This document shows, piece by piece, positions 57,725-64,000 of a stretch of DNA of 64,000 nucleotides. Origin of the DNA: an uncultured Mucispirillum sp. (lineage in GTDB: Bacteria > Chrysiogenota > Deferribacteres > Deferribacterales > Mucispirillaceae); contig CALUZC010000001.1 of the NCBI GenBank assembly GCA_944325215.1, positions 62,001-126,000 of the forward strand, read 5' to 3'. Under the pieces are notes generated by a model. It saw only the letters and a list, made by a program, of their open reading frames with translations. It made no database searches and was not told the DNA's origin. A program made the position numbers and the translations under genes. Positions within the stretch are counted from its first letter, which is position 1; every line of letters begins with the position of its first letter.

Positions 57725-59220
57725 TGAATAATGTAAACCAAAATTTAGATATTAAAACATCGCTGCAAACAACCGTATTCATTACACCACAAATGAAGCA
57801 GTCTCTTGCTATTCTTCAGATGCCTATTTTAGAACTGGAGCAGGAAATATCTACCATATTAGAGGAAAACCCAATATTAGAAGTAGCAGAAGATGGTGGC
57901 GATGATTTTAATGATTTAGATGATTTAAATGATTATAATGATTTAGATAGTTCTAATAAAGATAATGCAGAAGATGATAATATAGCTGGTAATATAGAAG
58001 ATGATAACCTTAATAATTTAGTAGAAAAAGTGACAGGTGATGACTGGGACGAATATATTGGTTATGAAAAACTTGATGATATAAGCTATAAATCAAATAA
58101 TGATGATAATACATTTGATTTAGAGCAGGTAATAGGTGCAAAAGAATCATTATATGAACATTTAATGTATCAGTTAAATATAACTGTTACAGATGAAACA
58201 AAATGGAAAATAGGTGAGTATATAATTGGAAATTTATCCGAAGATGGATATTGTAGAATAGATATACAATCAGCCTGCGAAGAATTAAATGTTAGTGAAG
58301 ATTTATTTCATCAGGTATTATCTATAATAAAAACATTTACTCCATCAGGTATTGCATCATCATCATTACAGGAATGTATAATTACTCAGATAAAAGATAT
58401 GAATTGTGACGATGTTTATATTGAATTTGCAAATGAATTGTTAAGAGATTACTCATCAGAACTTGCAAGTTTTAAATATGATGATATACTAAAAGGTATG
58501 AGTATTGAAAGAGATACTTTTGATTATTTATTGATGCTTATAAAGAAAACAGACCCACGTCCCGGGCTTAATTTTACAGGTGGAGATACAAAATTTGTTA
58601 CACCAGATGTTTTTATAGTGCCAAATGAAGAAAATTTTGATATAATAGTAAATGATAAAGGCATACCAAACATTAGGCTTAATAATTATTATATAAAAAT
58701 GCTTCAAGGTTCTAATTTAGATGGTGAAGCCAAAAGTTATATTAAAGATAAAGTAAAGAATGCTGTATGGGTAATTGAAAGCCTGCAGAAACGTCAAAAA
58801 GCAATATATAAAGTGGTTAAAGCAATTGCAGATTTTCAGGGAGATTTTTTGCAAAATGGTATTACTAGCTTAAAACCTTTAAAATTAAAAGATATTGCTG
58901 AAGTTACAGGACTTCATGAATCTACAGTAAGCCGTGTTACATCTGGTAAATATGCTATGACAAAACACGGACTAATAGAATTAAAATCATTTTTCTCTAA
59001 AAGTTTGGAAAGTGATAGTGGTGATATGTCTATCGGTGTTATTAAACAAAAAATTAAAGAGCTAATTGATAACGAAGATAAATCAACATGTTTATCAGAC
59101 CAGCGTATAGTAGAGATAATGGAAGAAAAAGGAATAAAAATTGCTCGGCGAACTGTTGCAAAATATAGAGATGAAATGAATATTCCAACAATGTCGCAGA
59201 GAAGAAGGCTAAGGAGGTAA
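57724..59220 (+). CDS. rpoN: RNA polymerase sigma-54 factor
   Basis: Sigma-54 recognises -24/-12 promoters and needs AAA+ activators. The 498-aa protein has the Gln-rich activator-response region I ('TPQMKQSLAILQMPILELEQ'), an unusually Asp/Asn-rich region II (about residues 58-105), the core-binding region, the helix-turn-helix ('LKDIAEVTGLHESTVSRVTS') and the RpoN box 'ARRTVAKYRDEM' near the C-terminus. Its place after lptB is conserved across many Gram-negative bacteria. Confidence 0.96.
   Translation: MNNVNQNLDIKTSLQTTVFITPQMKQSLAILQMPILELEQEISTILEENPILEVAEDGGDDFNDLDDLNDYNDLDSSNKDNAEDDNIAGNIEDDNLNNLVEKVTGDDWDEYIGYEKLDDISYKSNNDDNTFDLEQVIGAKESLYEHLMYQLNITVTDETKWKIGEYIIGNLSEDGYCRIDIQSACEELNVSEDLFHQVLSIIKTFTPSGIASSSLQECIITQIKDMNCDDVYIEFANELLRDYSSELASFKYDDILKGMSIERDTFDYLLMLIKKTDPRPGLNFTGGDTKFVTPDVFIVPNEENFDIIVNDKGIPNIRLNNYYIKMLQGSNLDGEAKSYIKDKVKNAVWVIESLQKRQKAIYKVVKAIADFQGDFLQNGITSLKPLKLKDIAEVTGLHESTVSRVTSGKYAMTKHGLIELKSFFSKSLESDSGDMSIGVIKQKIKELIDNEDKSTCLSDQRIVEIMEEKGIKIARRTVAKYRDEMNIPTMSQRRRLRR
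59211..59218 (+). promoter_or_regulatory. Consensus ribosome binding site of hpf
   Basis: AAGGAGGT, a full anti-16S match, straddles the rpoN stop and sits six bases before the hpf ATG. It predicts strong hpf translation from the rpoN message. Confidence 0.8.
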
Positions 59221-59224
59221 TATT

Positions 59225-59764
59225 ATGAATATTACAGTGAACGCAAAACACACAACATTAACAGATGCTATTAAGGATTATTCTGAAAAGAAAATTCAAA
59301 AAATAGCAAAATATTTTGATGACCATATGGACGTTCATGTTAATTTAAATGTGGAAAAAAATATGCATATTGCAGAAATATTTGTTAATGTTAAAGGAAT
59401 GTTTTTAAAAGGTATAGAAAAATCAGAGGATATGTATGCTTCAATTGATATGGCAATGGATAAAATAGAAAGACAGGTTGTAAAATATAAAGAGAAGCTT
59501 CAAACTCGTAAAAGTGCCGAAAACAGAGCATCAATGGACGATTTAAAACTTAATGTATATGACTATAATGAAGATAGTGCCATTGATGAGCCAAAAATTG
59601 TTATTACAAAAAGTCTGCCTGCAAAACCAATGGATATAGAAGAAGCAATTATGCAGATGGATTTAATGAACAAAAACTTCTTTGTATTTCGTAATGCAGA
59701 AAACTCTGAAATAAACGTTGTTTATAAAAGAGATGATGGTAAAGTAGGTTTAATTGAATCATAA
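59225..59764 (+). CDS. hpf: Ribosome hibernation promoting factor, long form
   Basis: The 179-aa protein is the long HPF type: the N-terminal ribosome-binding domain (residues 1-95, 'NAKHTTLTDAIKDYSEKKIQ', 'DMYASIDMAMDKIERQVVKYK') plus a C-terminal dimerisation domain (about 120-179, 'KPMDIEEAIMQMDLMNKNFF'). Long HPF alone pairs 70S ribosomes into inactive 100S dimers. It is followed by a terminator. Confidence 0.94.
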   Translation: MNITVNAKHTTLTDAIKDYSEKKIQKIAKYFDDHMDVHVNLNVEKNMHIAEIFVNVKGMFLKGIEKSEDMYASIDMAMDKIERQVVKYKEKLQTRKSAENRASMDDLKLNVYDYNEDSAIDEPKIVITKSLPAKPMDIEEAIMQMDLMNKNFFVFRNAENSEINVVYKRDDGKVGLIES

Positions 59765-59775
59765 TAAAATATAAT

Positions 59776-59810
59776 ATACCTACCTATAGAATATGGGTAG
59801 GTATTTTTTT
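59776..59810 (+). terminator. Intrinsic terminator after hpf
   Basis: ATACCTACC and GGTAGGTAT make a perfect 9-bp stem with an 11-nt loop, followed by seven T (59804-59810). It ends twelve bases before the rapZ ATG, so rapZ and the PTS genes depend on read-through or on a promoter upstream of the hairpin. Confidence 0.88.
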
Positions 59811-59822
59811 AAGGATAAGTTT

Positions 59823-60671
59823 ATGAATAACCTTTCCATTGTAATTATTACAGGGCTTTCAGGAGCTGGTAAATCTCATGCAGCTAAAGTATTTGAAGAT
59901 TTAGGATACTATACAATAGATAATATGCCGCTGCCCATTTTAGATAAAGTAATTGAATTATTTTTTAATATTGATAGTGGCGTTGCAAAAGTTGCATTTG
60001 TTATAGATTCCAGATCAAAAGATACTAATTTAGTTTTTCAGTTCATAAAAATGCTTCGTGAAAAATATAATGCAACATCTATTTTTATGGACGCTTCTTT
60101 TGAAACACTTGTTAAACGCTATAAAGAAACTAGAAGAAAGCACCCATTAGGAAATGACCTGCAGGAAGCCATAAAAAAAGAAATATCTTTCATGGAAAAT
60201 GTTAAAGGTATATCTGATATTGTGCTTAATACAGATGGCAAGAATATTCATGATTTAACAAGAGAAATAGTAAGTATATTTAATCATCATATTAATGACT
60301 TTACTCTTACGTTACAATCTTTTGGTTTTAAAAATGGGCTTCCTCAAGATGCTGATATGGTAATGGACGTTCGATTTATGCGAAACCCTCATTTTGATGA
60401 TGGTCTAAGAACTATGACAGGGCTTAATGAAGAAGTTCAAGAGTATGTTAAGGCTGATGAAAATTATGATAATTTTATATTACAATTAAAAAATATAATA
60501 TTAATGCTTATATCTTTGTATATTAGTGAAGGTAAAAAATACTTTAATATTTCAATAGGTTGTACGGGTGGAAAGCATCGTTCTGTTACAGTAGTTGAGG
60601 ATTTATTAAAAATATTGACTGAAAATGGTATTCAAGATATTAGAGTGAAACATAGAGATATAGATAAATAA
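59823..60671 (+). CDS. rapZ: RNase adapter / P-loop nucleotide-binding protein RapZ
   Basis: The 282-aa product has an N-terminal P-loop 'ITGLSGAGKSHAAKVFEDLGY' (core 'GLSGAGKS') and the C-terminal RapZ domain with 'DVRFMRNPHFDDGLRTMTG' and 'SIGCTGGKHRSVTVVEDL'. In E. coli it targets the GlmZ small RNA to RNase E to control GlmS; its role outside enterobacteria is less clear. AAGGA precedes the ATG at 59823; an earlier in-frame TTG lies in the terminator. It heads the PTS cluster. Confidence 0.93.
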   Translation: MNNLSIVIITGLSGAGKSHAAKVFEDLGYYTIDNMPLPILDKVIELFFNIDSGVAKVAFVIDSRSKDTNLVFQFIKMLREKYNATSIFMDASFETLVKRYKETRRKHPLGNDLQEAIKKEISFMENVKGISDIVLNTDGKNIHDLTREIVSIFNHHINDFTLTLQSFGFKNGLPQDADMVMDVRFMRNPHFDDGLRTMTGLNEEVQEYVKADENYDNFILQLKNIILMLISLYISEGKKYFNISIGCTGGKHRSVTVVEDLLKILTENGIQDIRVKHRDIDK

Positions 60672-60690
60672 ATCATAAAGGAAAGAAAAT

Positions 60691-61092
60691 ATGGTAATTG
60701 TAATATTAACTCATGGCATATTTGGTGAAGAATTACTTAGATCTGCAGAAATGATTATAGGCAGGCAGGATAAAGTAGAAGTTATTTCCATTAATAGTGG
60801 CGAATTAATGGACGATGTGTATTCTAAAATGGAAAATATTTTAGTAAAATACCAAGATGAAAGTTGTTTATTATATACTGATATGTTTGGTGGAAGCCCA
60901 TCAAATATTTCTATGGCATATCTTGCAAAAGATAGCGTTGAGGTAGTTTCTGGTGTCAACCTTCCTATGTTGCTTAAAGCTTTCACTATGCGTATGGATA
61001 ATAACAATAGTTTATCTCAAATTGCAAAAGAATCAGCTGAGGCAGGAATTGCGAGCATAAAAGTTGCTGGGGAGTTGCTTAATAAAAAATGA
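60691..61092 (+). CDS. PTS mannose-family EIIA component
   Basis: A 133-aa EIIA(Man) domain. 'VIVILTHGIFGEELLRSAEM' places the phosphoryl-accepting His at residue 8, and 'LLYTDMFGGSPSNISMAYLA' near residue 66 is the family's second signature. It takes phosphate from HPr and passes it to the EIIB encoded next. It is a separate domain, not fused to EIIB, as in reduced PTS clusters of deltaproteobacteria. Confidence 0.92.
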   Translation: MVIVILTHGIFGEELLRSAEMIIGRQDKVEVISINSGELMDDVYSKMENILVKYQDESCLLYTDMFGGSPSNISMAYLAKDSVEVVSGVNLPMLLKAFTMRMDNNNSLSQIAKESAEAGIASIKVAGELLNKK

Positions 61093-61568
61093 AGCATATA
61101 ATATATAGAGTTGATGATAGGTTTATTCATGGTCAAGTACTTGAAGGGTGGGTAAATTATCTTAAAATAACAAATGTGATAATAGTTAATGATGTTATAG
61201 CTGGTGATAATGTTCGTGCGTCTATCTATGGCAGCACACTTCCTGCTAATTCAAAATTTTCTGTATATTCTATTCATGATTTTTGCTTCAAAAAACCATA
61301 TCTTAAAAATAAGAAAAAATATATGCTTGTAATAGTTGGTTCAATTGATGACCTTTTTAAAATAGAAGAAACTTTTTCAAATAATATTTATTTTAATATA
61401 GGCTGTATGACAGATGCTTCCCATGATGTTTGTATTAATGACAGCGTATTTTTATCTTTAAATGATTTTCATAAATTGCAAAACTTATCAGAATTATATG
61501 ATATTTATTTTCACAAGGTTCCTTGGGAAAAACCAGTAATTTTTTCAAACCATAATAGAAAAATATAG
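61089..61568 (+). CDS. PTS mannose-family EIIB component
   Basis: A 159-aa EIIB(Man) protein. The phosphorylation site is His14 in 'RVDDRFIHGQVLEGWV'. 'IIVNDVIAGDNVRASIYGSTL' is the usual following segment. It overlaps EIIA by four bases (ATGA). The intact His14 argues that the phosphorelay reaches the membrane components rather than ending at EIIA. Confidence 0.92.
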   Translation: MKHIIYRVDDRFIHGQVLEGWVNYLKITNVIIVNDVIAGDNVRASIYGSTLPANSKFSVYSIHDFCFKKPYLKNKKKYMLVIVGSIDDLFKIEETFSNNIYFNIGCMTDASHDVCINDSVFLSLNDFHKLQNLSELYDIYFHKVPWEKPVIFSNHNRKI

Positions 61569-61576
61569 GGTATAGT

Positions 61577-62257
61577 ATGGCTGAAATATCACTACAGCAA
61601 ATTATTTTTTTAATTTTATTTTCTGGTGCAATTTCTGTAGACAGGCTTGCTGGTTTTAATATTATGCTTTCCCGCCCTATAATTGTTTCAGGTGTTATTG
61701 GAATAGTTTTTGGAAATATATATGCTGCCTTAATGATGGGATTAATTTTTGAATTTATTGGTATGCTTGAAGTGCCAGTAGGCACAACTATCACTCATGA
61801 TGATACTTTTGGTGGCTATGCTTCATCACTGGCTATGGTATTAGGTGTTGCTAATGAAGATGCAATAAATATATTGGTTGCCATATTTATTACATCTTTA
61901 TTAATGTATCCCGTTACTTTTTCAGATAAGGTATTTAGGAATATTAATAAATATCTCGTAAAAAAAAGTATAAATCAAAATGCAACAGATAATGAAAACA
62001 GATTAATATTATTAGGTGTTATACTAGCATTTATTCGTGGTATTTTAGTTTATAATATTGGTTTTATAGCAATTTGCATATTCATGAAATATTTCAAATT
62101 AATTAATATAGATATAAATAATATATATGAGCCAATTTTGGCACTTACATTAATTGCAACCTTTATGGGTGGTTATTTGCTGCGTTTTTTAATAATTAAC
62201 AGGCTTCACAAAGTAATACTGCTTGGTTTAGGTCTCTTAATAGGGTGGTTATTATAA
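61577..62257 (+). CDS. PTS mannose-family EIIC permease component
   Basis: A 226-aa membrane protein with about seven hydrophobic segments. 'SRPIIVSGVIGIVFGNIYAA' and 'MMGLIFEFIGMLEVPVGTTI' (core 'LIFEFIGMLEVPVGT') match the EIIC(Man) family. It is shorter than typical sugar-transporting EIIC proteins (250-270 aa). The EIID gene begins at its stop codon. Confidence 0.85.
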   Translation: MAEISLQQIIFLILFSGAISVDRLAGFNIMLSRPIIVSGVIGIVFGNIYAALMMGLIFEFIGMLEVPVGTTITHDDTFGGYASSLAMVLGVANEDAINILVAIFITSLLMYPVTFSDKVFRNINKYLVKKSINQNATDNENRLILLGVILAFIRGILVYNIGFIAICIFMKYFKLINIDINNIYEPILALTLIATFMGGYLLRFLIINRLHKVILLGLGLLIGWLL

Positions 62258-62958
62258 TGAAAAATCTTGTTATATTGCCAACTTTGTTAAAAAGCATGTT
62301 TTACCAGGGTAACTGGAATATTACAAATATGCAGGGAACAGGTTTTAGATGGCTTGTTAAAGATTTTTTTAAGAATAATAATACAAAACTGCCTTCAGAT
62401 TTTGATTTATCCCCCATATATTATTTTAATACTAACCCATATTTAGTAACTTTCATTTTAGGTCTTTTATTAAAAGAAACTCAAATGCGTGGTAAAATAG
62501 GTGATTATGATAAAATTTATGCATCAGCACTAGCTGCTTTAGGTGATACTTTTTTTTGGCATTCACTGCGTCCTTTTGCTTTTTTTATTTCTTTATGGGC
62601 TATTTTAATTAATCCAATACTTGTTATCATATTATATTTTATAATATTTAATTTATTTAATATAGTATTTAGGGTATTAGGGTTTTATTATGGATATACA
62701 TTTGGTGCAAATGTTATGCAGTTATTTAATAAAATAAAATTTAATAAGTGGAGCAGAATATATGATGGCATTACAACATTTATGGCAGGAGTAGTGATTG
62801 CTTATGTTATTAATCATTATATATCTGATTCTATACATGTTATTAAATCAGTAGCGTTATTTATCGTTGGTATAATAGTTTCAAAATGGGTAAGAGGTCC
62901 ATTAGAGCTTATGATTGTAACAACGATTTTAGGTGTATTACTTTTATTTGGAGTGTGA
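62257..62958 (+). CDS. PTS mannose-family EIID component
   Basis: A 233-aa protein with the EIID(Man) sequence 'FYQGNWNITNMQGTGFRWLV' near residue 14 and 'ALAALGDTFFWHSLRPF' near residue 90. Typical EIID proteins are about 270-285 aa, so the family's C-terminal part is shortened. The start at 62257 overlaps the EIIC stop by one base. With EIIC it would form the membrane channel; the sugar cannot be told. Confidence 0.85.
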   Translation: MKNLVILPTLLKSMFYQGNWNITNMQGTGFRWLVKDFFKNNNTKLPSDFDLSPIYYFNTNPYLVTFILGLLLKETQMRGKIGDYDKIYASALAALGDTFFWHSLRPFAFFISLWAILINPILVIILYFIIFNLFNIVFRVLGFYYGYTFGANVMQLFNKIKFNKWSRIYDGITTFMAGVVIAYVINHYISDSIHVIKSVALFIVGIIVSKWVRGPLELMIVTTILGVLLLFGV

Positions 62959-62959
62959 A

Positions 62960-63235
62960 ATGGCCACTATTACTTTAGGTGCAATAATTACAAATAATGA
63001 AGGTATTCATGCACGAACAGCAGCTGCATTATTAAGAGTTATAAAACAATATAATGTGGAGGTTTTTATTAAGTATAAAGATAATATTGTAAATCTTAAG
63101 CACTTAATAGATGTAATTGCATTATCTATAAGTTGTGATGCATATATAGAGTTAATTATAGAAGGAGAAGATGCTATATCTTGCAGTGCAGAACTTTCTA
63201 AAGTGATAAAAAGTGATTTAGGAGAGATATCTTGA
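62960..63235 (+). CDS. ptsH: PTS phosphocarrier protein HPr
   Basis: A 91-aa HPr. The phosphorylated His17 lies in 'NNEGIHARTAAALLRV'. The regulatory serine (Ser46 in Firmicutes) would fall in 'VNLKHLIDVIAL', where the residue is His48, so HPr kinase control is not expected. GGAG lies upstream of the ATG at 62960, one base after the EIID stop. It overlaps ptsI by four bases. Confidence 0.9.
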   Translation: MATITLGAIITNNEGIHARTAAALLRVIKQYNVEVFIKYKDNIVNLKHLIDVIALSISCDAYIELIIEGEDAISCSAELSKVIKSDLGEIS

Positions 63236-64000
63236 TAATAAAAAAAGGAACAACTATTTCAAATGGTATAGCCATTGGTAAAGCATTGATTATATGCAGG
63301 GATAAAGTTAGTGTAAAAGGATATAAAATCCAAGATACTTCTTTTGAAATAGAAAAATTAAATTCGGCAGTTTCCCATACTTCTAAACTTTTAGACCAAA
63401 TGCAGCTAATAAGCAAAACGTATAAAGAATTATATGATGTTTATAAACTGCTTTTAACAGATGAGTCATTTATTGGAAAAGCTGTTTCCATAATAGAAGA
63501 AGAACAGGTCAATGCAGAATATGCATTAAAAAAAGTAACGGATAGCTTAATGAATAAGTTATCTCTTTCAGATAATGATTATTTTAAAGCTAGAATGCAT
63601 GATATTAAAGATATATATTTACGTTTAATTCGTTATATGTCAAATATTTTAGTGGAAAATTTAGATGATGCTGATGAAGATACAATTCTTGTTTTTAACG
63701 ATTTTGCCGTATCAGATATTGATGCAATGGTAAAGAAAAAAGTAAAAGGTTTTATTTCTGCAGTTGGCAATAAAATTTCACATAAAAGCATAATAGTGAG
63801 AGAATCAGGTATTGTAGCAGTTTCTGGTATAAAGAATGCAGATACTTTTATAAAAAATGGTGATGTATTGGTGGTCGATGGCTTTTTAGGATATGTTGCT
63901 ATAAATCCTGATAAAGCAAGCATGGAAAAATATGAAAAAAAGAAAGCCGATTATGAAAATTACCTTAACTCTGTAAAAAACGACCATGATACAAGCTGCA
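63232..64000 (+). CDS. ptsI: PTS enzyme I, 3' end outside the window
   Basis: Enzyme I starts the PTS relay by taking phosphate from phosphoenolpyruvate. Only the N-terminal domain (about 256 residues) is in the window. 'KGTTISNGIAIGKALII' is the usual opening and the active His is residue 184 in 'NKISHKSIIVRESGIVAV'; the flanking GGRT of common enzymes is replaced by 'VGNK'. The start is TTG at 63232 with AGGAG at 63220-63224, overlapping the HPr stop by four bases. The frame is open to the last base. Confidence 0.88.
   Translation, partial: MIIKKGTTISNGIAIGKALIICRDKVSVKGYKIQDTSFEIEKLNSAVSHTSKLLDQMQLISKTYKELYDVYKLLLTDESFIGKAVSIIEEEQVNAEYALKKVTDSLMNKLSLSDNDYFKARMHDIKDIYLRLIRYMSNILVENLDDADEDTILVFNDFAVSDIDAMVKKKVKGFISAVGNKISHKSIIVRESGIVAVSGIKNADTFIKNGDVLVVDGFLGYVAINPDKASMEKYEKKKADYENYLNSVKNDHDTSC

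Overview
The window is 64 kb of very AT-rich (roughly 30% GC by eye), densely coded bacterial chromosome. It encodes an envelope with lipopolysaccharide (kdsB, kdsD, lptC, lptA, lptB), an outer membrane (TonB-dependent receptor, porin-like barrel, ExbB/ExbD/TonB) and many lipoproteins. It also carries cdaA-cdaR-glmM and a reduced mannose-family PTS behind lptCAB-rpoN-hpf-rapZ. This mix fits a Deferribacterota-like bacterium, and the base composition suggests a gut-associated member such as Mucispirillum. That placement is inference; no rRNA gene is present to test it.

Layout. 1-1749: the end of a TPR protein and a small membrane protein. 1784-8833, minus strand: a tightly packed housekeeping operon of a UPF0434 protein, nnr, tsaE, valS, a cysteine-free thioredoxin-like membrane protein, trxB and rsmI. 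A tRNA-Gly(CCC) follows at 8945-9017, then a 310-bp AT-rich regulatory gap. 9329-28871, plus strand: a coherent envelope uptake island. It holds a 1057-aa lipoprotein, a terminator or attenuator, a TonB-dependent receptor, an ABC ATPase/permease/membrane-protein trio, exbB-exbD-tonB, an M16 protease lipoprotein of the FusC/PqqL type, the peptide importer yejABEF, and a porin-like barrel. A Fur-box-like palindrome overlaps the promoter in front of it.

28973-54939: housekeeping runs. They are tsaB-rimI-DUF465; metK-ahcY; a degenerate lipoamide-dehydrogenase-like gene with plsC and folK; hisS-aspS; a LysM lipoprotein with its own promoter and terminator; a LOG protein; mobB (minus); dinG-like-pgi-tilS-hpt-ftsH-folP-cdaA-cdaR-glmM-pdxJ-acpS-kdsB-pyrG. 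54957-64000: kdsD-lptC-lptA-lptB-rpoN-hpf, a terminator, then rapZ and mannose-family PTS EIIA, EIIB, EIIC, EIID, HPr and the start of enzyme I, cut by the window end.

How the parts work together. The 9.3-28.9 kb island reads as an import-and-digest system: TonB-driven outer-membrane uptake of a protein or large ligand, periplasmic M16 proteolysis, then peptide import by YejABEF. It resembles, but is larger than, the ferredoxin-import Fus system and YddAB-PqqL. The second standout is pyrG: its glutaminase domain has Ser at the nucleophile Cys position and Cys at the catalytic His position, so this CTP synthase probably depends on free ammonia. Smaller oddities are enzyme folds that have lost redox residues (the thioredoxin-like protein at 3557 and the Lpd-like protein at 32657), and repeated use of TTG starts inside overlapping genes.
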